DNA from: Amycolatopsis sacchari
GTDB lineage: Bacteria > Actinomycetota > Actinomycetes > Mycobacteriales > Pseudonocardiaceae
Length of the DNA stretch: 64,000 bases
Direction: 5' to 3'
Assembly (NCBI RefSeq): GCF_900114035.1
Contig: NZ_FORP01000007.1
Location: 186,001-250,000 of the forward strand
This document shows, piece by piece, positions 24,432 to 33,584 of the stretch. Both the position numbers and the translations under genes were made by a program. The notes beneath the pieces were generated by a model that worked only from the letters and a program-made list of their open reading frames with translations, did not search any database and was not told the origin of the DNA. Positions within the stretch are counted from its first letter, which is position 1; every line of letters begins with the position of its first letter.

Positions 24432-25010
24432 TCAGCCGGTGACCCGGTCGGCGTCGACCACGAACACCAGCGTCTCGTTCGGCTTGATCGACTGGTTGCC
24501 CCGCGCGCCGTAGCCCTTGTCCGGCGGGATGACCAGCAGCCGGCGCCCGCCCTGCTTGATGCCGACGAGGCCCTCCTCCCAGCCCGGGATGACGCTGCCG
24601 TCGCCGAGGGTCAGCGGGAACCCGCCGCTGCCGAAGGAGTTCTGCTGGTCCACCTTGTCCGACCACGTGTAGAGGTCGTAGTCGACCTGCAGCTGGCTGC
24701 CGGTCTTCGCGGCGGCGCCGGTGCCCGGCACCAGGTCCTTGCTCAGCAGCTTGGTCGGTGCGGCGCAGGTGTCCGGGATGGTCACGGTCGGCTTGCTGCC
24801 GAACGCGCCGGCGACCTGGACGTCGTCCACGGTGCACTCGCGCTGCGGCTGCGCCGAAGGCTGCGCGGCGGACGAGGCCGCGGCCGGGTTCGGCGCGGGG
24901 TAGGTCGGGCCGCCACCGGGCGGGACGTCCGCGGGCTCCTGGCTGTTGGAGCAGGCGGCGAGGGCGAGCGCGGCGGCCACCCCGATCACGATCTTGCCAG
25001 CGTTACGCAT
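24432..25010 (-). CDS. FKBP-type peptidyl-prolyl cis-trans isomerase, lipoprotein
   Basis: Exported prolyl isomerase of 192 residues. The signal peptide ends in a lipobox LALAAC with Cys20 as the lipidation site, so the protein should be anchored to the outer face of the membrane. After a Pro/Ala/Gln-rich linker (about 21-70) comes one FKBP domain with VIPGWEEGL, GGRRLLVIPPDKGYG and NETLVFVVD. ATG at 25010 was chosen for the lipobox distance and the AAGGTGAG ribosome binding site; longer frames add residues before the signal peptide. HelD lies just upstream, 31 nt away. Confidence 0.93.
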   Translation of the reverse strand: MRNAGKIVIGVAAALALAACSNSQEPADVPPGGGPTYPAPNPAAASSAAQPSAQPQRECTVDDVQVAGAFGSKPTVTIPDTCAAPTKLLSKDLVPGTGAAAKTGSQLQVDYDLYTWSDKVDQQNSFGSGGFPLTLGDGSVIPGWEEGLVGIKQGGRRLLVIPPDKGYGARGNQSIKPNETLVFVVDADRVTG

Positions 25011-25041
25011 GGCGCTCACCTTAATCGGCCGTGACCAGTTC

Positions 25042-27339
25042 TTATCCGGCACCCACGAGTGGTTCCAGCGCGCGTTCGGTGTAGACGACGCCCAGCCGCC
25101 GGGTCGCGCGGGTCAGCGCCACGTAGAGGTCGTTCCAGCCGCGCGGGGAGGCCGCCACGATCTCCTCCGGCGCCACCACGAGCACGCCGTCGAACTCCAG
25201 CCCCTTGGCCTCGTCCACCGCGAGCACGGACAAGCGCTCGTCGTCGGGCAGCTCGGCACGCAGAGCCGCGAGCCGCGCCGCCGGGCACAGGACCGCGACA
25301 GTGCCACCGTCCGCTGCGCGCAGCTCCTCCTCCGCCAGCGTCCGCAGCGACACCTCCGCCAGCGGGCGCTGCCACGGCTCGATGCCGCTCTCGCGCACCG
25401 AGGCGGGTGCCCGCAGCGCGGGGTCGACCTTGGCGAGCACACCCGCGGCGAGCTCCATGATCTCGGCGGGGGTGCGGTAGTTGACGGTCAGCTCACGCAG
25501 CCGCCACCGGTCCCCCACGTGCGGAGCGAGCACGTCGTCCCACGACGAGGTCCCTGCCGCGGCCCCGGTCTGCGCCACGTCCCCGACGAGCGTCATCGAC
25601 CGGCTCGGGCACCGGCGCATCAGCAGCCGCCAGTCCATCGCGGACAGCTCCTGCGCCTCGTCGACGATCACGTGCCCGAACGTCCACTTGCGGTCGCGGG
25701 CGGCGCGCTCGGCGGCGGTCAGCTCGCTGCGGGCCTGCTGGCGCTCGGCGAACAGCTCGGCGTCGAGGATGTCGCCGACCCGCAGGATCTCCTCGTCGGC
25801 GAGCTCGTCGTCCTGCTCGAGGATGTGCAGCACGCCCTCGGCGTACGCCCGCTCTTCCCGCTCACGGCGCTCGCGCTCGGCGCGTTCCTCCGTGTCGTCC
25901 TCGCCGAGGAGTTCGGCCAGCTCGTCGAGCAGCGGCACGTCGGCGGGCGTCCAGCGGGACTTCGGGGGCCGGACGAGCGCGGCCCGCTCGGCTTCGGTCA
26001 GGCGGTCCCCCGCCGCCGACGCCAGCCGCTCGGGCGAGGCCAGCAGGTCACGCAGCAGCCGCTGCGGGGTCAGCTTCGGCCACAGCTCGTCGAGCGCGGC
26101 CAGCACCTTGGGCGAGCTCGCCAGTTCGGCACGGATGTCGGCCCGGTCGCCGGCGTCGAGCACCGGGGCGTCCGCGGTCTCGCCTTCGTCGAGCGGGATC
26201 TCCGGGACCCCTTCGAACAGGTCCACTTCGAGCCGCCCGGCGGCACGCTCGGCGAGCGCGTCGAGCAGCTGGTCGACGAAGACCCGGCGGGCGAGGTTGT
26301 GCGGGCGGCGGGTGGCGCGGGCCTTGGCCCTGGCGCGCTCGCACGTCTCCCGGTCGACTTCGAGCACGTCGTCCTCGAACTCCACGCGCAGGACCTCGTC
26401 GGGCACCCGCTGCCGGTCGGCGACGGCGTCGGTGAGCACGTCCACCATCACCGCACGGCCCTTGACCTCCGCCGCCTCGCGGGTGTCCTCGCCGGTGGCG
26501 CGGACCCCGGGGAACAGCTGACCGACGGTCGACAGCAGCACGCCGGTCTCGCCCAGGGACGGCAGCACCTGGCCGATGTAGCGGAGGAACGTGCTGTTGG
26601 GCCCCACCACGAGCACGCCGCGCGTCGCGAGCTGCTGGCGGTAGGTGTAGAGCAGGTACGCGGCGCGGTGCAGCGCCACGGCGGTCTTGCCGGTGCCGGG
26701 CCCGCCCTGCACGACGAGCACGCCACCGAGCTCGTCACGGATGATGCGGTCCTGCTCGGCCTGGATCGTGGCGACGATGTCGCCCATCTCGCCGGTGCGG
26801 CGGCGCTCCAGCGCGGCCAGCAGTGCGGCCTCGCCCGCCAGGCCGAGGTCGTGGCCCTGGTCGGCGGCACGCAGGTCGAGGACCTCGTCGTCGAGGGCGA
26901 CGACCCTGCGGCTCAGCGTCCGGATGTGCCGTCGCCGCCGGACGCCCTCGGGCGAGGCGGCCGTGGCGAGGTAGAACGGCCGGGCCGCCGGGGCACGCCA
27001 GTCCAGCAGGAGGGGCTCGTAGTCGCCGTCCTCGTCGAACAGGCCGAGGCGCCCGACGTAGAGGGTCTCGCCCTCGTGGAAGTCGAGCCTGCCGAAGCAC
27101 AGGCCCTGCTCGACCGAGCTCAGCTGGGCGAGCCGGTCGGAGTAGGTGGTGGTGGCGACGTCCCGCTCGGTGCGGGCCTGCGGCGTGCTCCCCACCTGTT
27201 CCAGTGCCGAGCTCAGCCGCCGCTGGGCGGCCTCCCGCTCGGCGTCCAGCTTGCGGTAGAGCAACGACACGTAGTCCTGCTCCGCCGCGAGGTCTCGTGC
27301 GCTGTCGGGTTCCCGTTGCGGGGACACGGACAAGAACAA
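25042..27339 (-). CDS. helD: HelD-type RNA polymerase recycling ATPase (UvrD/Rep-like)
   Basis: 765-residue superfamily 1 ATPase. Walker A GGPGTGKT is at 212-219, DEAQ-type Walker B is VDEAQELSAMDW, and later motifs include VNYRTPAEIMELA and VDEAKGLEFDGV. The N-terminal helical arm (AAEQDYVSLLYRKLDAEREAAQRRL) and the long charged insertion (about 430-530) match HelD, which pries nucleic acid and RNA polymerase apart, rather than a true DNA helicase. Some actinobacterial HelD proteins (HelR) protect RNA polymerase from rifamycins. The TTG at 27339 is spaced best from GAAGG; TTG 27333 and GTG 27327 are alternatives. Confidence 0.88.
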   Translation of the reverse strand: MFLSVSPQREPDSARDLAAEQDYVSLLYRKLDAEREAAQRRLSSALEQVGSTPQARTERDVATTTYSDRLAQLSSVEQGLCFGRLDFHEGETLYVGRLGLFDEDGDYEPLLLDWRAPAARPFYLATAASPEGVRRRRHIRTLSRRVVALDDEVLDLRAADQGHDLGLAGEAALLAALERRRTGEMGDIVATIQAEQDRIIRDELGGVLVVQGGPGTGKTAVALHRAAYLLYTYRQQLATRGVLVVGPNSTFLRYIGQVLPSLGETGVLLSTVGQLFPGVRATGEDTREAAEVKGRAVMVDVLTDAVADRQRVPDEVLRVEFEDDVLEVDRETCERARAKARATRRPHNLARRVFVDQLLDALAERAAGRLEVDLFEGVPEIPLDEGETADAPVLDAGDRADIRAELASSPKVLAALDELWPKLTPQRLLRDLLASPERLASAAGDRLTEAERAALVRPPKSRWTPADVPLLDELAELLGEDDTEERAERERREREERAYAEGVLHILEQDDELADEEILRVGDILDAELFAERQQARSELTAAERAARDRKWTFGHVIVDEAQELSAMDWRLLMRRCPSRSMTLVGDVAQTGAAAGTSSWDDVLAPHVGDRWRLRELTVNYRTPAEIMELAAGVLAKVDPALRAPASVRESGIEPWQRPLAEVSLRTLAEEELRAADGGTVAVLCPAARLAALRAELPDDERLSVLAVDEAKGLEFDGVLVVAPEEIVAASPRGWNDLYVALTRATRRLGVVYTERALEPLVGAG

Positions 27340-27430
27340 CCCGCCTTCACTTTTCAGGGGTGGATGGTCAGCGTGCGAACCAACGACCCTGCCCCCCGGG
27401 GAATTCCCGGTGCGGCGGTTTTTTCGCGGG

Positions 27431-28462
27431 CTAGAACGGCAGGCCGAGGGTGGGCAGCCCGATGGCGGAGTCGACGGCCAGCGCGCAGAACACGACCATC
27501 AGGTAGGTGTTCGAGCGGTGGAACAACGCCATGGGCTTGGTCTCGACACCGCGCCGGACCTGCCGCTGCAGCGAGTGCGCGTAGAAGAGGAACCAGCCGC
27601 CCGCCAGCACGGCGAACGTGGCGTACAGCCAGCTCGTCACGGGCAGCAGGAGCAGCGTCCAGCCGACCATCACCCACGAGTAGATGACGATCTGCCGCGC
27701 CACGTGCTGCGGCGTCGCGACGACGGGCAGCATCGGCACGCCGGCGCGCTCGTAGTCCTCGCGGTACTTCATGCCCAGCGCCCACGTGTGCGGCGGCGTC
27801 CAGAAGAAGATGACGCCGAACATCACGAAGGCGGGCCACTGCACCGTGCCGGTCACCGCCGCCCAGCCGATCACGACCGGCATGCAGCCGGCGGCCCCGC
27901 CCCACACCACGTTCTGCGCGGTGCGGCGCTTGAGCCCCAGCGTGTAGACGAAGATGTAGAACAGGATCGTCGCGATCGCGAGCACGGCGGACAGCAGGTT
28001 GACCGTGAAGTACAGCATCACGAACGACGCGGCGCCGAGCACGAGGCCGAACACCAGGGCGTTGCGCCGCGGCACCGAGTCACGCACGAGCGGGCGCCGC
28101 TTGGTGCGGTTCATCACCTTGTCGATGTCGGCGTCGATCACGCAGTTCAGCGTGTTGGCGCTGCCGGCCGCCATCGCCCCGCCGACGAGCGTGGCCAGTA
28201 TCAGCCACGGCGACGGGATGGTGCGGGCCGCGAGGAACATCGCGGGGATGGTCGTGACCAGCAGCAGCTCGATGACCTGCGGCTTGGTCAGCGCGAGGTA
28301 CGCGGCCGCGCGGCCCGTCAGCCGTCGCAGGCCACCGGTGGGCGGTTCGCCTCCGGGGTGGTCGGCGCTGGTGCGGTCACTGCGGCCGTGCGCAGCGTTC
28401 ACCAACGACAATTTCGCTCCCAGGGTCGGTTCGGGGTGGTGCCCGCGCGGTACGCGTGACAC
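27431..28462 (-). CDS. ctaB: Protoheme IX farnesyltransferase (heme O synthase)
   Basis: UbiA-superfamily membrane enzyme that adds a farnesyl group to protoheme to make heme O, the substrate of CtaA. About 343 residues with nine hydrophobic segments. The prenyl diphosphate motif [20 protein letters not shown] and the second Asp-rich loop [16 protein letters not shown] are intact, as is [20 protein letters not shown] at 28462 follows a -10 box TACGAT by 8 nt (leaderless); GTG at 28402 would shorten the soluble N-terminus and cannot be excluded. Divergent to tkt, as recalled for Rv1451/Rv1449c. Confidence 0.95.
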   Translation of the reverse strand: MSRVPRGHHPEPTLGAKLSLVNAAHGRSDRTSADHPGGEPPTGGLRRLTGRAAAYLALTKPQVIELLLVTTIPAMFLAARTIPSPWLILATLVGGAMAAGSANTLNCVIDADIDKVMNRTKRRPLVRDSVPRRNALVFGLVLGAASFVMLYFTVNLLSAVLAIATILFYIFVYTLGLKRRTAQNVVWGGAAGCMPVVIGWAAVTGTVQWPAFVMFGVIFFWTPPHTWALGMKYREDYERAGVPMLPVVATPQHVARQIVIYSWVMVGWTLLLLPVTSWLYATFAVLAGGWFLFYAHSLQRQVRRGVETKPMALFHRSNTYLMVVFCALAVDSAIGLPTLGLPF

Positions 28463-28724
28463 CGCCACTGATCGTAGTCACGGGGTTCGCCCTGACGCCT
28501 GCCGGGGGTTCGCCCGTCCGGCGGCCGCCCCGGTGTGTCGCACTTCAGCGCCACGGGTACCCGACCTACTAGGCTGCCCCCGAAAGGCTTCGGCGCCCGC
28601 GCGCGCATGGCCGCCAACCAGGAATATTGTCCCTTCGGGATCGATTGAGATAAGTGGCACCGGCGCGCGCGAACACGCCGGGTGACGTAACCGACCAACG
28701 ACGAGTACCGGGAGTTCGAGTTCA
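28463..28724. promoter_or_regulatory. Divergent spacer between ctaB and tkt
   Basis: About 260 nt without a gene. TACGAT (28476-28471, minus strand) is a -10 candidate for ctaB. TAGGCT near 28571 is a possible -10 for tkt, with a long leader. An 11-bp direct repeat, GGGGTTCGCCC, lies at 28482-28492 and 28505-28515. The tkt ribosome binding site GGGAG is at 28710-28714. Confidence 0.45.
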
Positions 28725-30827
28725 GTGTCCGAAACCGCCTCTACCAGCGAGAACAATCCTCTGCTCCGGCGGAACGTGCCCGCCGACTGGACCGACCTCG
28801 ACACCCGCGCCGTGGACACCATCCGCGTGCTGGCCGCGGACGCCGTGGAGAACTGTGGCAGCGGCCACCCGGGCACGGCGATGAGCCTGGCCCCGCTGGC
28901 CTACACGCTGTTCCAGCGCGAGATGCGGCACGACCCGTCCGACCCGGAGTGGCCCGCGCGCGACCGTTTCGTCCTCTCGGCCGGGCACTCCAGCCTGACG
29001 CTGTACATCCAGCTGTTCCTCGCCGGCTACGGCCTGGAGATGGAGGACCTCAAGCAGCTGCGCAAGTGGGGCTCGAAGACCCCCGGCCACCCCGAGTACC
29101 AGCACACCAAGGGCGTCGAGGTCACCACGGGCCCGCTGGGCCAGGGCCTGGCCAACGCCGTGGGCATGGCGATGGCCGCCCGGCGCGAGCGCGGTCTGCT
29201 GGACCCGGACGCCGCGCCCGGCGAGAGCCTGTTCGACCACTGGATCTACGTGATCGCCTCCGACGGTGACATCGAGGAGGGCGTGACCTCCGAAGCCTCG
29301 TCGATCGCGGGCCGCCAGGAACTGGGCAACCTGATCGTCTTCTACGACGACAACAAGATCTCCATCGAGGACGACACGAACATCGCCCTGTCGGAGGACA
29401 CCGCGAAGCGGTACGAGGCCTACGGCTGGCACGTCCAGGTCGTCGAGGGCGGCGAGGACGTCGTGGCGATCCAGGAGGCGATCAAGGCCGCGAAGGCGGA
29501 CCCGCGCCCCTCGTTCATCCTGCTGCGCACGATCATCGGCTACCCGGCCCCCAAGAAGATGGGCACCGGCAAGGCCCACGGCGCCGCGCTGGGCGCCGAG
29601 GAGGTCGCCGCGGTCAAGGAGATCCTCGGCTTCGACCCGGAGCGCAGCTTCGTGATCGAGGACGAGGTCCTCGCCAACACCCGCAAGGCGCTCGACCGCG
29701 GCAAGCAGTGGCGCGCCGAGTGGCAGGAGCGCTACGACGCGTGGGCCGCGGCCAACCCGGAGCGCAAGGCGCTGGCCGACCGCCTGTCCACCCGCACGCT
29801 GCCCGAGGGCTGGGCCGACAAGCTGCCGACGTGGGAGCCCGACGCCAAGGGCATCGCCACCCGCAAGGCCTCCGGTGAGGTGCTGAACGCGCTCGCCGAC
29901 GTGCTGCCGGAGCTGTGGGGCGGCTCGGCCGACCTGGCCGAGAGCAACAACACCACGATGAAGGGCGCCGACTCGTTCGGCCCGGAGAAGGCCTCCACGG
30001 ACATGTGGAACGCCAACCCCTACGGCCGCACGCTGCACTTCGGCGTCCGCGAGCACGCCATGGGCTCGATCCTCAACGGCATCGCGCTGCACGGCGGCAC
30101 GCGCCCCTACGGCGCCACCTTCTTCACCTTCAGCGACTACATGCGCCCGCCGGTGCGCCTGGCCGCGCTGATGCACGTGCCGGTGATCTACGTCTGGACG
30201 CACGACTCGATCGGTCTCGGCGAGGACGGCCCGACGCACCAGCCGATCGAGCACCTGGCCGCGAACCGCGCCATCCCGGGCCTCAACGTCGTCCGCCCCG
30301 CGGACGCGAACGAGACCGCCGGTGCCTGGAAGGCCGCGCTGGACGACAAGCACCACCCGTCCGGTCTGGTGCTGACGCGCCAGAACGTGCCGGTGCTGGA
30401 GGGCACGACGATCGACGGGGTCGCCAAGGGCGGCTACGTCATCGCCGACGCGACCGGCGGTGAGCCGGACGTCGTCCTGATCGGCACCGGTTCCGAGGTC
30501 CAGCTGGCCGTCGAGGCCCGCAGGATCCTCGAAGCCGACGGCGTTCGAACCCGCGTGGTCTCCATGCCGTGTGTGGAGTGGTTCGAGGCGCAGGACGAGG
30601 CCTACCGGGAGTCCGTGCTCCCGTCCGGGGTGAAGGCGCGGGTGGCGGTCGAGGCCGGCATCGCCCAGCCCTGGTACCGCTGGGTCGGCGACGCCGGCGA
30701 GATCGTGTCGATCGAGCACTACGGTGCCTCGGCCGACTACCAGACCCTGTTCCGCGAGTTCGGGTTCACCGCCGACGCCGTGGTCGACGCCGCGCGCAGC
30801 TCGCTCGCCAAGACCAAGAACTCCTGA
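28725..30827 (+). CDS. tkt: Transketolase
   Basis: Thiamine-diphosphate enzyme of 700 residues that moves two-carbon ketol units between sugar phosphates in the non-oxidative pentose phosphate pathway. The ThDP/Mg motif is [13 protein letters not shown]...[30 protein letters not shown] and [19 protein letters not shown] carry active-site histidines, and FGVREHAMG contains the Glu that activates the cofactor. GTG at 28725 follows GGGAG. First gene of the tkt-tal-pgi-zwf-opcA-pgl operon. Confidence 0.98.
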   Translation: MSETASTSENNPLLRRNVPADWTDLDTRAVDTIRVLAADAVENCGSGHPGTAMSLAPLAYTLFQREMRHDPSDPEWPARDRFVLSAGHSSLTLYIQLFLAGYGLEMEDLKQLRKWGSKTPGHPEYQHTKGVEVTTGPLGQGLANAVGMAMAARRERGLLDPDAAPGESLFDHWIYVIASDGDIEEGVTSEASSIAGRQELGNLIVFYDDNKISIEDDTNIALSEDTAKRYEAYGWHVQVVEGGEDVVAIQEAIKAAKADPRPSFILLRTIIGYPAPKKMGTGKAHGAALGAEEVAAVKEILGFDPERSFVIEDEVLANTRKALDRGKQWRAEWQERYDAWAAANPERKALADRLSTRTLPEGWADKLPTWEPDAKGIATRKASGEVLNALADVLPELWGGSADLAESNNTTMKGADSFGPEKASTDMWNANPYGRTLHFGVREHAMGSILNGIALHGGTRPYGATFFTFSDYMRPPVRLAALMHVPVIYVWTHDSIGLGEDGPTHQPIEHLAANRAIPGLNVVRPADANETAGAWKAALDDKHHPSGLVLTRQNVPVLEGTTIDGVAKGGYVIADATGGEPDVVLIGTGSEVQLAVEARRILEADGVRTRVVSMPCVEWFEAQDEAYRESVLPSGVKARVAVEAGIAQPWYRWVGDAGEIVSIEHYGASADYQTLFREFGFTADAVVDAARSSLAKTKNS

Positions 30828-30849
30828 ACCCAGAAGGGGATGACTCCTC

Positions 30850-31959
30850 ATGAGCGACCGACTTGCTCAGCTGTCCGACGCCGGCGTATCGATCTGGCTC
30901 GACGACCTGTCGCGTGAGCGGCTCAACTCCGGCAACCTCGCCGCACTGATCCGCGACAAGCACGTCGTCGGGGTCACCACGAACCCGACCATCTTCGCGA
31001 ACGCGCTGTCGCACGGCGACGCCTACGACGAGCAGGTCCGCGAGCTGGCCGCCCGCGGCGCCGACCTGCACGCGACCGTCCGCGAGCTGACCACCACCGA
31101 CGTGCGCAACGCCGCGGACCTGTTCCGCGACATCTACACCGCCACGAACGGCACCGACGGCCGCGTGTCGATCGAGGTCGACCCGCGGCTGGCCAAGGAC
31201 GCGGAGAAGACCGCGCTCGAGGCGCAGGACCTGTGGAAGACCGTGGACCGGCCGAACATCTTCATCAAGATCCCGGCCACCGAGGAGGGCCTGCCCGCGA
31301 TCACGCGCACGCTGGCCGAGGGCATCAGCGTCAACGTCACGCTGATCTTCTCCGTGGAGCGCTACCGCAAGGTGATCGAGGCGTTCTTCGCCGGGCTGGA
31401 GCAGGCCAAGGCCAACGGCCACGACCTGCGCACGATCGAGTCCGTGGCGTCGTTCTTCGTGTCCCGTGTGGACACCGAGGTCGACAAGCGCCTCGACAGG
31501 ATCGGCACCGACGAGGCCAAGGCGCTGCGCGGCGAGGCCGCCATCGCCAACGCCCGCCTGGCCTACGCCGCCTACGAGGAGCTGTTCGCGAGCGAGCGGT
31601 GGGCCGCGCTGAAGGCCGAGGGCGCCAACCCGCAGCGGCCGCTGTGGGCCTCCACCGGCGTGAAGGACCCGCAGTACTCCCCCACCCGCTACGTGGACCA
31701 GCTGGTGGTGCCGAACACGGTGAACACCATGCCGGAGAAGACGCTGGACGCGGTGGCCGAGCACGCCACCATCGACGGTGACAAGGTCACCGGCACCGCG
31801 GGCCAGGCGCAGGAGGTCTTCGACAAGCTGGCCGCCGTCGGCATCGACATCTCCGACGTGTTCCGCACGCTGGAGGAGGAGGGCGTGGAGAAGTTCGAGA
31901 AGTCCTGGCAGGAGCTGCTCGACACCGTCGAGGGCCAGCTCGGGAAGGCGAAGAACTGA
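30850..31959 (+). CDS. tal: Transaldolase
   Basis: Schiff-base aldolase of 369 residues that transfers a dihydroxyacetone unit between sugar phosphates. The catalytic Lys sits in [26 protein letters not shown] and [12 protein letters not shown] are typical strands of the barrel. It begins 22 nt after tkt and ends 2 nt before pgi. Confidence 0.98.
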   Translation: MSDRLAQLSDAGVSIWLDDLSRERLNSGNLAALIRDKHVVGVTTNPTIFANALSHGDAYDEQVRELAARGADLHATVRELTTTDVRNAADLFRDIYTATNGTDGRVSIEVDPRLAKDAEKTALEAQDLWKTVDRPNIFIKIPATEEGLPAITRTLAEGISVNVTLIFSVERYRKVIEAFFAGLEQAKANGHDLRTIESVASFFVSRVDTEVDKRLDRIGTDEAKALRGEAAIANARLAYAAYEELFASERWAALKAEGANPQRPLWASTGVKDPQYSPTRYVDQLVVPNTVNTMPEKTLDAVAEHATIDGDKVTGTAGQAQEVFDKLAAVGIDISDVFRTLEEEGVEKFEKSWQELLDTVEGQLGKAKN

Positions 31960-31961
31960 CC

Positions 31962-33584
31962 ATGGCCCCCGACGGAACCACAGTCACGATCGTCGACGAC
32001 GGTCTGGCGGCCAAGGCCGCGCCGCTGGTCGACAAGCTGGTGGCCGACCAGGTCGCCTCGAAGCTCGCCGCGCAGGACCCCACGCTGTGGGGTCCCGACG
32101 CGGAGTCCGAGGCGTCGATCCGGCTGTCGTGGACCACGCTGCACAAGAGCTCGCGGCCGTTGATCGGCGAGATCGAGGCGCTGCGCGAGGAGCTGCGTGG
32201 CGAGGGCATCGACCGCGTCGTGCTCGCCGGCATGGGCGGCTCCTCGCTCGCGCCCGAGGTGATCACGAGCACCGAGGGCACGCCGCTGACGGTGCTCGAC
32301 ACGACCGACCCCGGCCAGGTGGCCGACGCGCTCGCGGGTGACCTGCAGCGCACGGTCATCGTGGTGTCGTCGAAGTCCGGCGGCACCGTCGAGACCGACA
32401 GCCACCGCCGCATCTTCGCCAAGGCGTTCACCGAGGCGGGGATCGACGCGGCGAGCCGCATCGTCGTCGTCACCGACCCGGGCTCCCCGCTGGCCGAGCT
32501 CGCGGAGAACGAGGGCTACCGCAAGGTGTTCCTCGCCGACCCGCACGTCGGCGGCCGCTACTCGGCGCTGACCGCGTTCGGGCTGGTGCCCGCCGGGCTC
32601 GCCGGTGCCGACGTCGCGCGCCTGCTCGACCAGGCCGCCGCGGCGGCCCAGGTGCTCGGCGAGGACAGCGCGGACAACCCGGCGCTGCGCCTGGGCGCGG
32701 CCTGGGCCGCGGCACACGCCGACGGCGCCGAGAAGGTCGTGCTCGCCGACACCGGCTCGGGCATCACCGGCTTCCCCGACTGGGCGGAGCAGCTGATCGC
32801 CGAGTCCACCGGCAAGCGGGGCACGGGCCTGCTGCCCGTCGCGGTCGAGGGGCCGACGGCCCCCGGCTTCGCCGACGCGGGCGCCGACGCGACCCCGGTC
32901 GCGGTGGGCCCGCAGGTGGGTGCCGCGAAGATCACCACCGAGGGCCCGCTGGGCGCGCAGTTCCTGCTGTGGGAGTTCGCGACCGCGATCGCCGGGCGGC
33001 TGCTGGAGATCAACCCGTTCGACCAGCCCGACGTCGAGGCCGCGAAGGCCGCGGCGCGGTCGCTGCTGGACAACCCGGCGGCGCTGGAGGGCGGCGAGCA
33101 GCCGTCCACTGTGGACGACACGGTGGAGGTGTTCGCGCCGGAGGGGATGAGCACCGACGGCGAACTCGCCGACGTGCTCCGGTCGTTCCTCGCGACCGCC
33201 CCCGAGGGCGGCTACCTCGCGGTGCAGGCCTACCTCGACCGGCTCGACGACGCCTCGGCGTCGATCCTCCGCGCGGAGCTGGCCAAGCGCACCGGGCTGC
33301 AGACCACCTTCGGGTGGGGCCCGCGCTTCCTGCACTCGACCGGCCAGTACCACAAGGGCGGCCACCAGAACGGCATCTTCCTGCAGATCACCGGCGCCGT
33401 CGAGCAGGACCTCGACGTGCCGGACCGCCCGTACACGCTGGGCAAGCTGCAGCACGCCCAGGCGCTCGGCGACGGCCAGGTGCTCCGCGAGCACGGCCGC
33501 CCGGTCCTGCGCCTGCACCTGACCGACCGGGCCGCCGGCCTGGCACAACTCGTCCGCGCTGTACAGGAGGTCAGCGAACGGTGA
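31962..33584 (+). CDS. pgi: Glucose-6-phosphate isomerase (tal-pgi type)
   Basis: Interconverts glucose-6-phosphate and fructose-6-phosphate. The 540 residues are of the divergent PGI kind that in some bacteria is fused to transaldolase: sugar-phosphate-binding GMGGSSLAPEV and SSKSGGTVET, and the C-terminal TGQYHKGGHQNGIFLQI. Here it is a separate gene 2 nt after tal. In M. tuberculosis pgi is elsewhere (Rv0946c, recalled), so its place between tal and zwf is a difference. It would feed fructose-6-phosphate from the non-oxidative branch back to Zwf. Confidence 0.95.
   Translation: MAPDGTTVTIVDDGLAAKAAPLVDKLVADQVASKLAAQDPTLWGPDAESEASIRLSWTTLHKSSRPLIGEIEALREELRGEGIDRVVLAGMGGSSLAPEVITSTEGTPLTVLDTTDPGQVADALAGDLQRTVIVVSSKSGGTVETDSHRRIFAKAFTEAGIDAASRIVVVTDPGSPLAELAENEGYRKVFLADPHVGGRYSALTAFGLVPAGLAGADVARLLDQAAAAAQVLGEDSADNPALRLGAAWAAAHADGAEKVVLADTGSGITGFPDWAEQLIAESTGKRGTGLLPVAVEGPTAPGFADAGADATPVAVGPQVGAAKITTEGPLGAQFLLWEFATAIAGRLLEINPFDQPDVEAAKAAARSLLDNPAALEGGEQPSTVDDTVEVFAPEGMSTDGELADVLRSFLATAPEGGYLAVQAYLDRLDDASASILRAELAKRTGLQTTFGWGPRFLHSTGQYHKGGHQNGIFLQITGAVEQDLDVPDRPYTLGKLQHAQALGDGQVLREHGRPVLRLHLTDRAAGLAQLVRAVQEVSER

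Noticed and set aside
27397-27426. Palindrome followed by TTTTTT that looks like a plus-strand terminator
   Set aside because: No plus-strand gene leads into it. On the minus strand, where ctaB ends, the T-run becomes an A-run before the stem, so a terminator call is not supported.
27328-27430. A rifamycin-associated element upstream of helD
   Set aside because: No GGGGCTTGC-type inverted repeat is present; only a GC-rich imperfect palindrome near 27397-27411 was seen.
28482-28515. Two GGGGTTCGCCC direct repeats in the ctaB/tkt spacer as a repeat array
   Set aside because: Only two copies in very GC-rich DNA; noted in the spacer entry, not claimed as an array or CRISPR.
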